From Bradyrhizobium sp. LHD-71 (GTDB taxonomy: Bacteria; Pseudomonadota; Alphaproteobacteria; Rhizobiales; Xanthobacteraceae): a DNA stretch of 64,000 bases. Below the pieces are notes generated by a model that had not been told where the DNA came from, searched no databases, and saw only the letters and a program-made list of their open reading frames with translations. A program made the translations under genes and the position numbers. Positions 1-10,128 of the stretch are shown here, in pieces (positions within the stretch are counted from its first letter, which is position 1; each line of letters opens with the position of its first letter). The stretch is taken from contig NZ_JAVIFX010000014.1 of NCBI RefSeq assembly GCF_031157255.1, positions 1 through 64,000 of the forward strand. The letters run 5' to 3'.

Positions 1-40
1 TACTTTGCAGCGAGCTCAGAGCGAACTTCGGATTCGATCA

Positions 41-141
41 GGACACTAGCAAGTTTATGATTCTAGTGTCGTTTATGGATCAGAAATTCGCACGATGGAC
101 TCGCGGCAACGATGGTGCGAATTTCTGATCCACGACACTAG
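41..141. repeat. Nested inverted repeat
   Basis: The 8-mer GACACTAG at 41-48 is inverted at 63-70 and appears again at 134-141. The segment at 63-93 and the segment at 115-141 are reverse complements over 27 bases, apart from a 4-base insertion (ttta, about 72-75) in the left arm. The result is a long hairpin with a loop of about 21 bases around 94-114. No coding sequence lies inside. It looks like an extragenic palindrome or a small non-autonomous element. Confidence 0.7.
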
Positions 142-344
142 GCCGTGTGGCCTGGATCGACGTCCGGCGGCATCTTTTTCCTGCGCTGCGGCGTCATTTG
201 TGCGGGATCGGGCTTGCCCGGCTCGCCACGTGGGCCAAGTTCGGCACGCTGGATATCGTCCTCGGACAGTCGCGGCCGGCCGTCATCGAGCTGGCGGCGG
301 CGGCCGTCGAGGAATTCATCGAGGAAGGTTCTCTTAGCTGGCAT
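138..344 (-). CDS. Small hypothetical protein
   Basis: This is a possible 68-residue charged, proline-rich protein downstream of the DUF2269 gene on the same strand. The start at 344 (ATG, beginning MPAKRTFLDEF) is chosen because the longer in-frame extension is arginine-rich and looks non-coding. There is no strong ribosome-binding site. The TAG stop falls in the terminal CTAG of the inverted repeat at 134-141, so the repeat may have set or cut the C-terminus. I recognise no domain. The composition (EFLDGRRRQLDDGRPRLSEDD) reads as plausible protein, but this could be chance. Confidence 0.35.
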   Translation of the reverse strand: MPAKRTFLDEFLDGRRRQLDDGRPRLSEDDIQRAELGPRGEPGKPDPAQMTPQRRKKMPPDVDPGHTA

Positions 345-402
345 GGCTCGCGGTAACGCCCGGGCCCGTCGCGTGTTCCGGGTCCGCTCCCTGAGACCGG
401 GG

Positions 403-882
403 TCAGTAGAAGAACTGGATCTGCGGCCGGGCAATCATCAGCCAGATGATGATTGTAACGGCGATGAAAGCCGGCACGCCAAAGGCGCACCACCACATGA
501 AGATCCGGTAGTAGGCGTCGGGCAGCGGCTGGTTGTTTTCGACGGCCTCGGTCGCAAGATCGCGCAGGCGCATCTGCATCCAGACCACCGGCAGCCAGAA
601 CAGGCCGGTGAAGACATAGAGCACGATCGACCACATGATCCAGCCTTCGGTGATCGAATAGCCGACCTGCCAGACCAGAAGCAGGCCGGTAACCGGTTGG
701 GCGACGACCGCGGTGGCGGTGAACAGGAAGTCGGCGATCACGACGATGCGGGCGACGCCGGCGATGACCGCCGGTTTTCCCTGCAGTTGCGCTGCGAGCA
801 TAAAGAACGCGATACCGGAGCCGGTGCCGAGCAGAACGGTGGCACCGATGATGTGCAGATATTTAAGCACGAAATAGAGCAT
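403..882 (-). CDS. DUF2269-like integral membrane protein
   Basis: A 159-residue protein with four predicted membrane helices (about residues 5-28, 48-70, 80-103 and 130-150) and short loops. The pattern near the N-terminus (YLHIIGATVLLGTGSG) matches what I recall of the DUF2269 family, whose function is unknown. Its ATG follows the TGA of the upstream epimerase gene directly (TGAATG), so the two are almost certainly co-translated. The partner's own DoxX-like membrane tail suggests the two proteins may act together in the inner membrane. Family assignment is from memory; the membrane topology is visible in the sequence. Confidence 0.8.
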   Translation of the reverse strand: MLYFVLKYLHIIGATVLLGTGSGIAFFMLAAQLQGKPAVIAGVARIVVIADFLFTATAVVAQPVTGLLLVWQVGYSITEGWIMWSIVLYVFTGLFWLPVVWMQMRLRDLATEAVENNQPLPDAYYRIFMWWCAFGVPAFIAVTIIIWLMIARPQIQFFY

Positions 883-2154
883 TCAGCGGTCCTCGCGAAT
901 GGCAAGGGCCACGAGATGCAGGACGATGATCGGCCATATCTTGAGCATGGGCCCGAGCGGATCGGCCCAGAGCCTTGGGACGAGAATGGTGCCGATAATG
1001 GCATAGGCAAAGGAAATGACGATTGCCGCATAGAGGCCGAGCCGGCTGGTCGGCCGGTAGGCGATCGCCAGCCCGATGCAGAGATCGGCGAGCGCACCCG
1101 CAATCACCGTCAATGTAGCCGCCGTGCCTTCGACGCCGCCCTCGCGCATGAGGCCGATGCCGTGATCCCAGCCCGGGCCGAGCGAGACCAGCGCCGTGGA
1201 AATCCAGAACAGTGCCAGCACCGCAAAGATCAGCGGCTTGACGAAATACATCCGGGCGAACCAGCGTTCCTGCACGGATGCGGGCTCACGCGCCAGCGCC
1301 TGACGAAGGGGCGTTGCCGTCAGCGGCATTTGCACGGCCGTCGGGTCGACAACCGCGCCGCGGGTCATCTCCTTTTGCGCCGTGCTGCGCACTGGCGGGC
1401 GCCATCCGAGCAGCGAAATCAGGTCGCCTGCCCAATAGGTCAGCTTGGCAAGGCCTGCCGGCAGCCGAATGGTCGATGCCGCCGGCCAGCGCATCCACTT
1501 GCGCAGCGTCGCCACGACATCCTCGAAGGAGAACGTGTCCGGTCCCGCAAGTTCGACGATCTGTTTGCCCGCCGCGTCGGGCGACAGAAAATGCTCGACT
1601 GCTGCCACAACGTCCTCGAGCCATATCACCTGCAGCGGCGCGTTGGCTGGCATCACCGGGCAAATGGGGAGCGCGGCCAGCCCGCGCATCAGCGCGCTCC
1701 CACCATAGGCGGCCCGGCCCATCACCAGCGAAGGTCTCAAGATCACCCAGTCGAGATCGAGCCGCACCAGGGCTTCGTCACCCGCGCGCTTGCTCTTCGA
1801 GAAATTGCTCGGCGTCGCGCGGTTTACGCCCATCGCCGAAAAATGGATGACCTTTCCAACCCGCAGCGTTTCGCAGGCCTTGAAGAGACTTGTGATGCCG
1901 GTGTGATGTACCGCCGCGGTTGACTCGCCGGGTGCGTCCTGCAGCAGGCCCGCGCAGTTGACCACGGCATCAACACCCTTCAGGTGCGCAAGCCAGAATG
2001 CTTCGTCCGCTTTTGCAAGATCGACAGCCAGGCGGTCAGGCACGGTGGCGGGCGGATGGCGGCTTGCGATGATGACGGTATGTCCCCGCGCCGACAACCT
2101 CGCTGTGATTGCTGAACCGATCAGACCCGTGCCGCCGAGAACCAGGACTTTCAT
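883..2154 (-). CDS. NAD(P)-binding epimerase-like protein fused to a DoxX-like membrane domain
   Basis: A 423-residue two-part protein. Residues 1 to about 280 form an atypical SDR (NAD-dependent epimerase-like) Rossmann domain with the dinucleotide motif GGTGLIG at residues 8-14. Residues from about 300 to the end hold four hydrophobic helices of the DoxX-like type. The fusion is found in other proteobacteria, and its substrate is not established. It is the first gene of a two-gene unit with the DUF2269 protein. A quinone- or lipid-linked redox role would fit the membrane tail, but that is inference. Confidence 0.85.
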   Translation of the reverse strand: MKVLVLGGTGLIGSAITARLSARGHTVIIASRHPPATVPDRLAVDLAKADEAFWLAHLKGVDAVVNCAGLLQDAPGESTAAVHHTGITSLFKACETLRVGKVIHFSAMGVNRATPSNFSKSKRAGDEALVRLDLDWVILRPSLVMGRAAYGGSALMRGLAALPICPVMPANAPLQVIWLEDVVAAVEHFLSPDAAGKQIVELAGPDTFSFEDVVATLRKWMRWPAASTIRLPAGLAKLTYWAGDLISLLGWRPPVRSTAQKEMTRGAVVDPTAVQMPLTATPLRQALAREPASVQERWFARMYFVKPLIFAVLALFWISTALVSLGPGWDHGIGLMREGGVEGTAATLTVIAGALADLCIGLAIAYRPTSRLGLYAAIVISFAYAIIGTILVPRLWADPLGPMLKIWPIIVLHLVALAIREDR

Positions 2155-2394
2155 GGTATGTCTACGCGCGCGCGGCTACTCGCCGCTCGCGCGCAAGCCC
2201 CCGATCGGCCCTCCCGCATGGGACAGCACCTCGCATATCAGTACCGTGCACATTACGTAACGCCACGGTGGCAGTCCGGTTTCACGGCGAGCGCCGTCCG
2301 CAGTGCTGATATCTTCAGCTGGACGGCGAGTCCAGCGAAGCTAGACTGATGCTCTGCACGCCGGCAACGCCGGCTCATTTGGCGAGACGCACGA

Positions 2395-5205
2395 TTGATC
2401 GCACGAGACTCCAAGACCCGACGCAGCAAGGGCCTGGCGACGAGCAGCGCCGGCGGCGCGCACGCGGACGATACCAGGCTGCGCGACGACATTCGCCTGC
2501 TGGGCCGGGTGCTCGGCGACACTGTCCGCGACCAGGAGGGCGTCCCGGTCTTCGATCTGGTCGAAACCATTCGACAGACGTCGGTTCGCTTTCATCGCGA
2601 TGACGACGAACCGGCGCGGCGCGAGCTGGAAGACATTCTCGACAGCATGTCGATGGACGACACGCTTCGTGTGGTCCGCGCGTTCAGTTATTTCTCGCAT
2701 CTGGCCAATATCGCCGAGGACCAGCAGAACATCCGCCAGCTCCGCGCCCAGAGCACCGGACCTCACGATGGCGCCGGCATGGCGTCACAGCATGGCATGC
2801 TGGCCGCCGCGATTTCACGCGCGCGTGACGCGCAAATCTCGACGGACGATCTGCGCAGCTTCTTCAACGGCGCGCTTGTGAGCCCGGTGCTGACCGCACA
2901 TCCGACCGAGGTGCGGCGCAAGAGCACCATCGACCGCGAGATGGAGATCGCGCGCCTGCTCGACAGGCGCGAACGCATGCAGCTCACGATGGACGAGTTT
3001 GCAGCCAGCGAGGAGCAATTGCGGCGCGCGGTGCTGACGCTGTGGCAGACCAACCTGCTTCGCCGCACCAAGCTCGGCGTGCTGGACGAGGTCGCCAACG
3101 GCCTGTCCTTCTACGACTACACGTTCTTGAGCGAAGTGCCGCGGATTCATTCCAGGCTCGAGGATGAGCTTGCATCGCCCGCGGGCGACAGCGCGCCGCT
3201 CGCATCATTTCTGCGGATGGGCTCCTGGATCGGCGGCGACCGGGACGGCAATCCGTTCGTGACGGCAGACGTCATGCGCGGCACGCTGCACATGCAGTGC
3301 CGTCGCGCGCTGAATTTCTACCTCGAGGAACTGAACGAGCTCGGCGCCGAATTGTCGATCGCAGCCAATCTGGCGGACGTGTCGGTGGAGCTGCGGGCTC
3401 TCGCCGAGAGCTCTCCCGATCCCTCGCCGCACCGTGCGGGCGAGCCTTACCGGCTGGCGGTGAGCCGGATCTATGCCCGTCTTGCAGCAACCGCGCGCAA
3501 GCTCAAGGTCGAAGTGCGGCGGGCGCCGGTTGCGGAGGCAGCGCCGTACGCGGACGTGACCGAGTTTCAGCGCGATCTGGACATTCTGCATCGTTCGCTG
3601 ATCGCCAACCAGTCCGGGGTCATCGCGCGTGGGCGGCTGCGATGGCTGCGCCGTGCGGCCGATTGCTTCGGCTTCCATCTGGCGAGCCTGGACATGCGGC
3701 AAAACTCCGCCGTGCATGAGCGGACGATTGACGAGCTGTTCGAGAAGGCAGCTCCCGGCACGCACTATGCCAAACTCACCGAAGACGCGCGCATTGCGCT
3801 GCTGACGACGGAGATCACGACTGCGCGGCCGCTGATTTCGCCGTTCATAAACTACAGCGAAGAGACGCTGAGCGAGCTCGCAATCTTCCGCGCGGCGGCG
3901 GAGGCTCACACGGTGTTCGGCGAGCGTGCCATTTGCCAATGCATCATCTCGATGACGCGTGGCGTCTCGGATCTTCTGGAAGTCGCGTTGCTGCTGAAGG
4001 AGGTCGGGCTGGTCGATCCGGCAGGGACGAGCCGGCTCAATATCGTGCCGCTGTTCGAGACGATCGACGATCTCAGGCATTGCGCGCAGATCATGGACCG
4101 GCTGCTGGCGCTGCCGGACTACCGGCGGCTCGTGGCGAGCCGAGGCAATATCCAGGAGGTGATGCTCGGATATTCCGACAGCAACAAGGACGGCGGGTTC
4201 GTCACATCCGGCTGGGAGCTGTACAAGGCGGAGATCGAGCTGGTCGAGGTGTTCGAGCGGCACGGCGTGCGGCTGCGCCTGTTTCACGGTCGCGGCGGTT
4301 CAGTCGGCCGTGGCGGCGGGCCGAGCTACGACGCAATCCTGGCGCAGCCCGGCGGCGCCGTCGATGGACAGATCCGCATCACCGAACAGGGTGAGACGAT
4401 CTTCAGCAAGTATGCGAACCCGGATCTCGGGCGCAACAACCTGGAAGTTCTTGCCGCGGCCACACTGGACGCGAGCCTGCTGCAGCCGCGCCACAGCGCG
4501 CCGCGCGCCGAATATCTCGCGGCGATGGAGGAGTTCTCGTCGTTCGCTTACGCGGCCTATCGCGGCCTCGTCTACGAGACGGAAGGCTTCGTCGACTATT
4601 TCTGGGGCTCCACGGTTATCGCCGAGATCGCGACGCTGAACATCGGCAGCCGCCCCGCGTCACGTTCGACGACCCGGAAGATCGAGGACCTTCGGGCCAT
4701 TCCGTGGGTGTTCAGCTGGGCGCAGTGCCGTCTGATGCTGCCCGGATGGTACGGATTCGGCAGCGCCGTCGAAGCTTTCATTGCCAAGCATCCGGACAAG
4801 GGCATGGGATTCCTGCGCGAACTTTACCGCGAATGGCCGTTCTTCCGCATGCTGTTGTCCAACATGGACATGGTGCTGGCGAAAAGCAGCATCGCCATCG
4901 CCTCGCGTTATGCCGCGCTCGTGCACGATGAGACGCTGCGACAGACGATCTTTGCCCGCATCCGCCACGAATGGCAGACATCCATCACCGCGCTTCTGGA
5001 GATCATGGGGCATGAGCGTCTGCTGCAAGGCAACCCGCAGCTCGAGCGGTCGATCCGCAACCGCTTTCCCTATCTGGACCCGCTCAACCACGTGCAGGTC
5101 GAATTGTTGCGGGCGCACCGCGAGCGCGGCAGCGACGAGCAGGTGTTGCGCGGCATCCATCTCACCATCAACGGTATCTCCGCCGGGTTGCGCAACAGCG
5201 GATAA
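2395..5205 (+). CDS. ppc: Phosphoenolpyruvate carboxylase
   Basis: A 936-residue PEP carboxylase that converts PEP and bicarbonate to oxaloacetate, the anaplerotic supply of aspartate-family carbon. Visible motifs are the catalytic histidine block [11 protein letters not shown] (His169), the [11 protein letters not shown] loop near residue 590-600, the glycine-rich [14 protein letters not shown] near 630, and a C-terminus ending in GLRNSG where many family members end in QNTG. The length is somewhat above the roughly 880 residues of the E. coli enzyme, mainly in a polar N-terminal extension. The start at 2395 is a TTG with a weak ribosome-binding site, so the exact start is uncertain. The stop overlaps an ATG in frame with the following aspartate kinase (TAATG). 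Confidence 0.97.
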   Translation: MIARDSKTRRSKGLATSSAGGAHADDTRLRDDIRLLGRVLGDTVRDQEGVPVFDLVETIRQTSVRFHRDDDEPARRELEDILDSMSMDDTLRVVRAFSYFSHLANIAEDQQNIRQLRAQSTGPHDGAGMASQHGMLAAAISRARDAQISTDDLRSFFNGALVSPVLTAHPTEVRRKSTIDREMEIARLLDRRERMQLTMDEFAASEEQLRRAVLTLWQTNLLRRTKLGVLDEVANGLSFYDYTFLSEVPRIHSRLEDELASPAGDSAPLASFLRMGSWIGGDRDGNPFVTADVMRGTLHMQCRRALNFYLEELNELGAELSIAANLADVSVELRALAESSPDPSPHRAGEPYRLAVSRIYARLAATARKLKVEVRRAPVAEAAPYADVTEFQRDLDILHRSLIANQSGVIARGRLRWLRRAADCFGFHLASLDMRQNSAVHERTIDELFEKAAPGTHYAKLTEDARIALLTTEITTARPLISPFINYSEETLSELAIFRAAAEAHTVFGERAICQCIISMTRGVSDLLEVALLLKEVGLVDPAGTSRLNIVPLFETIDDLRHCAQIMDRLLALPDYRRLVASRGNIQEVMLGYSDSNKDGGFVTSGWELYKAEIELVEVFERHGVRLRLFHGRGGSVGRGGGPSYDAILAQPGGAVDGQIRITEQGETIFSKYANPDLGRNNLEVLAAATLDASLLQPRHSAPRAEYLAAMEEFSSFAYAAYRGLVYETEGFVDYFWGSTVIAEIATLNIGSRPASRSTTRKIEDLRAIPWVFSWAQCRLMLPGWYGFGSAVEAFIAKHPDKGMGFLRELYREWPFFRMLLSNMDMVLAKSSIAIASRYAALVHDETLRQTIFARIRHEWQTSITALLEIMGHERLLQGNPQLERSIRNRFPYLDPLNHVQVELLRAHRERGSDEQVLRGIHLTINGISAGLRNSG

Positions 5206-5258
5206 TGCTGTGGGTGCTCTTAAGGTATTTTTATAAATGGAATGCGCATATAGATAGA

Positions 5259-6452
5259 ATGCACAACAAGCCCATCATCGTGCAGAAGTACGGCGGCGCT
5301 TGTCTTGAGACGCCGGAGAAGCTGCGCGCAGTCGCGAGCAGTCTCGCCGAGCTGCAGGGCCGTGGTCATCGCGTCGTGGTGATTGTCTCGGCAATGGGCA
5401 AGACCACCGACGAGCTTATCAGGATGGCCTATCAGGTCAGTCCGCATCCAAATCGCCGTGAACTCGATATGCTGCTGACCACCGGCGAACGGATCAGCAT
5501 GTCACTGATGAGCATGGCGCTGTCGGACCTCGGCGTGCCGGCGATCAGCTTTACCGGCAGTCAAGCCGGCGTGATGACCGATGAATCCCATTCGTCCGCG
5601 CGCATCGTCGATGTGCGCCCGGTTCGTGTGCGCGAAGAACTCGACCGCGGGCGCATCGTCGTGCTCGCGGGTTTTCAGGGCGTGAACCCCATCACCAAGG
5701 AGATCACCACGCTCGGGCGCGGCGGCAGCGACACGACAGCAGTCGCCATGGCCGCGGCGCTGAAAGCCGAGTTCTGCGAGATCATCAAAGAGGTCGACGG
5801 CGTGTGTTCGGCCGATCCGCGCATCGTTGCGAATGCGTTGCCGCTGCGCCGGCTGGATTTGGCGTCGTTGTCGGAAATGTGCTTCTGGGGCGCCAAGGTT
5901 TTACATTTCCGCAGCGTCGAGTTGGCGCAGAGCCAGAACGTCCCCTTGGTTTTGAGGCAATGGGGGGGTGCCGAGCACGCGACGCGCGTGGTGAAGGAGG
6001 TCGCAGGCATGGAAAGCGGAAAGGTCTTGGCGGTGAACTCGATGGCCCGCATCGAGCACATCGAAATCGACTCGACGGATCTCAATGAGGGCTTTGAGAA
6101 GTTCGCGCAGCATCTTAAGCAGAACGGCCTGTCCTGGCCGCAACTTCTCGCGTCGGCCTTCACCGCTGGCAAAGCGCGCATCATGCTGACGTCCGATCCG
6201 GAGTCGCTCGACGCGTTGTTGCGCACGCTGGAAAAGAGCCGAGAGTTGCGCAAGCAGCGCGAGACGCTGAGTTCTGTGAGCCTCACCTGCTTCGGCGGCG
6301 TTTCTTCAGATCTGCCTGCCCGGGCGGTCGAGATATTGCGACGTCACGGGATCGTCGCCGACAAATATGTGTTCTCACCGCAATCGGTCAGCCTGTTTGT
6401 TCCGGTGGAGAGCCGCGAGGCTGCCGTCAAGGCCTTGCACGCGCTGATCTAG
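5259..6452 (+). CDS. Aspartate kinase
   Basis: A 397-residue aspartokinase that phosphorylates aspartate as the first step to lysine, threonine and methionine. It has the amino-acid-kinase motif KYGGAC at residues 10-15 (usual form KFGGTS), [11 protein letters not shown], a DGVCSADPR block, and a C-terminal ACT-like regulatory region of about 140 residues. I place the start at ATG 5259 because the preceding 18 codons (from ATG 5205, which overlaps the ppc stop) encode an unusual hydrophobic stretch; 5205 remains possible. It follows ppc directly, so oxaloacetate supply and aspartate activation would be co-expressed. The Ser-to-Cys change in the nucleotide-binding motif is uncommon, and this may be a specialised second aspartokinase. 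Confidence 0.9.
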   Translation: MHNKPIIVQKYGGACLETPEKLRAVASSLAELQGRGHRVVVIVSAMGKTTDELIRMAYQVSPHPNRRELDMLLTTGERISMSLMSMALSDLGVPAISFTGSQAGVMTDESHSSARIVDVRPVRVREELDRGRIVVLAGFQGVNPITKEITTLGRGGSDTTAVAMAAALKAEFCEIIKEVDGVCSADPRIVANALPLRRLDLASLSEMCFWGAKVLHFRSVELAQSQNVPLVLRQWGGAEHATRVVKEVAGMESGKVLAVNSMARIEHIEIDSTDLNEGFEKFAQHLKQNGLSWPQLLASAFTAGKARIMLTSDPESLDALLRTLEKSRELRKQRETLSSVSLTCFGGVSSDLPARAVEILRRHGIVADKYVFSPQSVSLFVPVESREAAVKALHALI

Positions 6453-6457
6453 CAGGC

Positions 6458-7132
6458 TCATCGAGTCCGGCCGCCGACCGTCGCAAGAACGGCCGGCGCG
6501 AGATCTGTAGTGGATTCCACCAGTTGATCCGCGCCCGCAGTCTCGAGTTCATCTCGGGTCCCGTAACCCCAGAGCACGCCAAGACCGCGTATTCCAACCG
6601 CATGGGCGCCGGAGATGTCATAACGTCGGTCGCCGACCATCAGACTCTGGTCGGGCAGGAGATTGTGCTGCGACAGGACATGGGCGAGCAGTTCGGGCTT
6701 GTGATCCAGCGCTCCGCCCGGCACTGATCCGTGAATGCCATCGAAGTACGTCGCAAAGCCCAAATGGTGCAGAATGCGACTGGCGAACGTTTCGCGCTTC
6801 GACGTTGCAAGGTAGATCCGCAATCCGGCCTGCCGCATCTCCTCAAGGAAGCTGCCGATTCCCGGATAGGGCTCGCTGCCGAGGAAACCGGTCTCGCCGT
6901 AGTGTTGACGATACGCGGCCACCGCGTCGTCGACCCTGTCGTCCCCATACGCTTGCAGCAGCACCCGCATGATGTCGTCGATCGGCGGGCCGATGATGCT
7001 TCGGATGTCGAGTGCTTCGTCCGGCTCATGCCCAAGCGCACGCAGCGCCGCCAGGCAGCTCGCGAGAATGCCGGGCTGCGAGTCGATCAACGTGCCGTCG
7101 AGGTCAAGGAGAACGGAGCGGGGCGGGGTCAT
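6458..7132 (-). CDS. HAD-family hydrolase (phosphoglycolate phosphatase-like)
   Basis: A 224-residue haloacid dehalogenase superfamily phosphatase. Motif I is DLDGT at residues 10-14 (nucleophile Asp10, acid Asp12), followed by an alpha-helical cap, a motif II Ser/Thr in YLATSK, and a motif III/IV region with HKPE and MVGDRRYDI. The start at ATG 7132 (MTPPRSVLLDLDGT) is preceded by AAGG; a longer upstream frame lacks family similarity. It ends six bases from the convergent aspartate kinase stop. A gph-like substrate such as 2-phosphoglycolate is possible but not shown. Confidence 0.88.
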   Translation of the reverse strand: MTPPRSVLLDLDGTLIDSQPGILASCLAALRALGHEPDEALDIRSIIGPPIDDIMRVLLQAYGDDRVDDAVAAYRQHYGETGFLGSEPYPGIGSFLEEMRQAGLRIYLATSKRETFASRILHHLGFATYFDGIHGSVPGGALDHKPELLAHVLSQHNLLPDQSLMVGDRRYDISGAHAVGIRGLGVLWGYGTRDELETAGADQLVESTTDLAPAVLATVGGRTR

Positions 7133-7231
7133 GGCCTTAACATAATGGCCAGAGGCCAGCCGGTACAGATCCGGTCGATCCCCGAGGCCGCTCCGCTCTG
7201 CTGCGTGCAAAGACAGGATAACCAGTCACGT

Positions 7232-8398
7232 TCACGCGAGCGCCGCCATCTCGGTTCTGAGATCGGTCTTGCCTTCAAATCCGATGCCCGGAAGATCCGG
7301 CAGCGTCACGTAGCCGTCGATCACCACAGTGCCGTCGGGAAAGCCGCCGTAGGGCTGAAACAGGTCCGGATAGCTCTCGTTGCCGCCGAGGCCGAGCCCG
7401 GCCGCGATCATCAGCGACATCTGATGGCCGCCATGGGGAATCACGCGCCGCCATGACCAGCCATGGGTCGCAAGCACATCCAGCGTCCGGCGGAATTCGA
7501 CAAGACCGTAGGAGAGTGCGCAGTCGAACTGCAGGAAGTCCCGGTCGGGCCGCATGCCGCCGTAGCGCAGCAGGTTGCGTGCGTCCTGGTGGCTGAACAG
7601 GTTTTCGCCCGTCGCCATCGGCGCGGGATAGAATTCCGCGAGCGCCGCCTGCAGGGCGTAGTCGAGCGGGTCGCCGGCCTCCTCGTACCAGAACAATGGA
7701 TATTGCATGAGCATCTTGGCGTAGGCGATCGCGGTTTCGAGATCGAAACGGCCGTTGGCGTCGACGGCGAGTTGGGCACGCGAGCCGATCTCCTGCAGCA
7801 CCGCCTCGATGCGGCGGGAATCCTCGGTGAGGCTGGCGCCGCCGATCTTCATCTTCACGACCGTGTAGCCGCGTTGCACATAGCTCGCCATCTCCGCCCG
7901 CAGCATGTCGAGATCCTTGCCGGGGTAGTAGTAGCCGCCGGCGGCATAGACGAAGACCTTCGGATCGGCCGCGCGTCCCTCACGCTCGGCCAGCAGGCGA
8001 AACAGCGGCCGGTCCGCGATCTTGGCCACCGCATCCCAGATCGCCATGTCGATCGTGCCGACGGCGACGGAACGTTCGCCGTGACCGCCCGGCTTCTCGT
8101 TCGACATCAGCGTTGCCCAGCATTTTGCGGGATCGAGATTGTCACCGGTCGCATCCGCCAGTGACGCGGGCTCCGCCTCGAGCAGGCGGGAGCGGAAGCG
8201 TTCGCGGATCAGCCCGCCTTGGCCGTAGCGGCCGTTGGAATTGAAGCCGTAGCCGACGACGCGCTTGCCGTCGCGCTCCACGTTGGTGACGACCGCCACA
8301 AGGCTGGTCGTCATCTTCGAGAAATCGATATAGGCGTTGCGGATCGGCGAGGCGATCGGCTTGGTGATTTCGACGATGTCGAGAATACGAACGGTCAT
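7232..8398 (-). CDS. tarD: D-tartrate dehydratase (enolase superfamily)
   Basis: A 388-residue member of the mandelate racemase/muconate lactonizing branch of the enolase superfamily. As I recall it, the sequence is very close along its whole length to the characterised D(-)-tartrate dehydratase of Bradyrhizobium japonicum, which makes oxaloacetate from D-tartrate. The expected catalytic residues fall at the same positions: Lys182 and Lys184 in VVKMKIGG, Mg ligands Asp213, Glu239 and Glu265, and His322 in PHGGHQ. It is the last gene of an operon running from the IclR gene at 11.9 kb through an aldolase-like gene, a Bug receptor and an SDR. That suggests uptake and breakdown of tartrate or a related hydroxyacid. 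Confidence 0.94.
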   Translation of the reverse strand: MTVRILDIVEITKPIASPIRNAYIDFSKMTTSLVAVVTNVERDGKRVVGYGFNSNGRYGQGGLIRERFRSRLLEAEPASLADATGDNLDPAKCWATLMSNEKPGGHGERSVAVGTIDMAIWDAVAKIADRPLFRLLAEREGRAADPKVFVYAAGGYYYPGKDLDMLRAEMASYVQRGYTVVKMKIGGASLTEDSRRIEAVLQEIGSRAQLAVDANGRFDLETAIAYAKMLMQYPLFWYEEAGDPLDYALQAALAEFYPAPMATGENLFSHQDARNLLRYGGMRPDRDFLQFDCALSYGLVEFRRTLDVLATHGWSWRRVIPHGGHQMSLMIAAGLGLGGNESYPDLFQPYGGFPDGTVVIDGYVTLPDLPGIGFEGKTDLRTEMAALA

Positions 8399-8424
8399 GG
8401 TCTCTTTGCTTGCTGGCGGCGGCG

Positions 8425-9099
8425 CTAAAGCGATGCGCCGCCGCAGATGGATATCTCTTGTCCGGTGATTGCGGCAGCGTCTTTGGACAACAAGAACGAC
8501 ACAAGTGCGGCAACCTCATCGGGTCTGATGCGGCGTCCGATCGGCGGCGTTTCCGGTGGCACGATAGCGCGATCCGGATCGGTCATCATCGCCGTTTCAG
8601 TTGCCGCCGGCGCGACGACGTTGACGGTGATGCCCCGTCCCACGACTTCCTTCGCCCATGCCCGCGCGAGTGCGGTCAGCGCGGCCTTCGCCGCGCCATA
8701 CTGGCTCTTCGCGACCACGCCCTGGGCGGCCCGGCTGCCGATCAGGACGATACGGCCGCCGTCGCGAAGCCGAGGCGCAAGCTGATCGGCGAGCCCGATC
8801 GCGGCGTCCACATGAATTCGCCACAACAGGTCGCCTGCCTCATGATCGAGATCGCCCAGCCGTCCGCCGCGCATGACGCCCGCGGCGTGCACCAGCGCGT
8901 CAACGTGCCCGATCTTTGCGATCGCGTTCTGTCGGGCGGCGCGATCGCCGAGGTCGAGCTGGATCGGCGTGAACGCGGCGTTCGCAAGCGTCGGCGGCGC
9001 CCGATCGAGACCGGTGACGCGCCAGCCGCCCGCAAGCAGGCGCGTGGCGATTGCAGCGCCAATACCGGAGCTGGTCCCGGTCACCACGGCGGTTCGCAT
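8425..9099 (-). CDS. SDR-family oxidoreductase
   Basis: A 224-residue classical short-chain dehydrogenase. It has the cofactor motif TGTSSGIG at residues 7-14, an Ala-Ala-Gly block (VHAAGVM), and the catalytic Ser/Tyr/Lys arrangement with SQYGAAK. The C-terminal ISICGGASL replaces the usual V-D-G-G ending. It lies 26 bases upstream of tarD and 5 bases downstream of the Bug receptor gene on the same strand, so it belongs to the IclR-controlled sugar-acid operon. It probably oxidises or reduces a hydroxyacid intermediate. The substrate cannot be read from the sequence. Confidence 0.88.
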   Translation of the reverse strand: MRTAVVTGTSSGIGAAIATRLLAGGWRVTGLDRAPPTLANAAFTPIQLDLGDRAARQNAIAKIGHVDALVHAAGVMRGGRLGDLDHEAGDLLWRIHVDAAIGLADQLAPRLRDGGRIVLIGSRAAQGVVAKSQYGAAKAALTALARAWAKEVVGRGITVNVVAPAATETAMMTDPDRAIVPPETPPIGRRIRPDEVAALVSFLLSKDAAAITGQEISICGGASL

Positions 9100-9104
9100 C
9101 GCCG

Positions 9105-10091
9105 TCAGCTCGGCTTGAAGTCGACGCTCTTCAGCAGCTCGCCGGCGCGCACGATTTCGCTGCGGATGAACGCCTTGCTGTCGTCGATGCTCTCGGCCAC
9201 CGGTTCGATGAGCGTCTTACGCAGTTTGTCGGCAATCGCCGGATCGCGCATGGTGTCCTGCACCAGGCGGTTCACCTTTGTTGCAACGTCGGTCGGAATC
9301 CCTTTCGGCGCCCACACGCCGTACCACGAATTGAACTCGAAGCCGGGAAGGCCCGCCTCGGCCATGGTCGGAACGTCGGGGGCGAGGACAGACCGTTGTT
9401 TCGTTGCGATGCCCAGGGCGCGGACCTTGGTGGGGTCTTGAGCCGCCGGCAGAAGGGCGAAGCTTGGGTCGATCAAGAGTTGGATGGAGCCACCCATCAG
9501 GTCCGTCAATGCCGGCTGGGTGCCCCGATAGGGCACCATGTCGATCGGAACGCCGGTGCGCCGGATGAACTCGATCGTGGCGAGATGTCCGGCCGAACCC
9601 AGCGACGAGATGGCGAAATTCCATTTCTTCGGATCGGCTTTCGCCGAGGCCAGCATCTCGGCAAGCGTCTTTTCGGGTCGACTTGCGCTCATGACGCAGA
9701 CGAGCGGCGCAACCGCAGTTCGTGCCAGCACCTCGAGATCGGTTTCCGGATTGAAGTCGGCGGACTTCAGAACGAGCGGCATGACGGCGGTGTTGAACGC
9801 GCTGGCGAGGAATGTGTAGCCGTCGGGCTCCGACTGGATCACCGCCTTCGTTCCGACAAGGCCGGCGCCGCCGACCCGGTTCTCGACGATCGACGTCACG
9901 CCATATTTGTCCTGAAGTCGTTCCGCCAGCAGACGTCCCAGCGCGTCATTGGCGGCGCCGGGCGGCCAGGGCACGATCACCTTGATCGTTCGTTCCTTCT
10001 GCGGCCACGCCGTCTGCGCCACCGCGGGGGATTTCAGGGCAGCCAAGGCCGCGGCGCCTGCCGCCGCCTTGATCAGATCGCGTCTCCTCAT
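9105..10091 (-). CDS. Tripartite tricarboxylate transporter receptor (Bug family)
   Basis: A 328-residue periplasmic solute-binding protein of the Bug/TctC type. It starts with a twin-arginine leader (RRRDLIKAAAG) ending near AVAQ, followed by the typical KVIVPWPPG segment, VENRVGG and a PDGYT motif. Bug receptors normally feed a TctA/TctB permease, but none is encoded nearby. It is located between the aldolase-like and SDR genes, so its ligand may be the substrate of this operon, possibly tartrate or a related carboxylate. Confidence 0.92.
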   Translation of the reverse strand: MRRRDLIKAAAGAAALAALKSPAVAQTAWPQKERTIKVIVPWPPGAANDALGRLLAERLQDKYGVTSIVENRVGGAGLVGTKAVIQSEPDGYTFLASAFNTAVMPLVLKSADFNPETDLEVLARTAVAPLVCVMSASRPEKTLAEMLASAKADPKKWNFAISSLGSAGHLATIEFIRRTGVPIDMVPYRGTQPALTDLMGGSIQLLIDPSFALLPAAQDPTKVRALGIATKQRSVLAPDVPTMAEAGLPGFEFNSWYGVWAPKGIPTDVATKVNRLVQDTMRDPAIADKLRKTLIEPVAESIDDSKAFIRSEIVRAGELLKSVDFKPS

Positions 10092-10128
10092 TGCGCTTCT
10101 CCCTTCGGCTATGATCTTTGTTGTTCGG

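Noticed and set aside
145-1923. 592-residue open frame on the plus strand
   Set aside because: It is antisense to the DUF2269 and epimerase-DoxX genes. Its composition (His, Arg, Gln, Asp-rich) is that of a GC-rich shadow frame.
3205-4287. 360-residue minus-strand frame
   Set aside because: It lies wholly inside ppc on the opposite strand and has no recognisable protein features.
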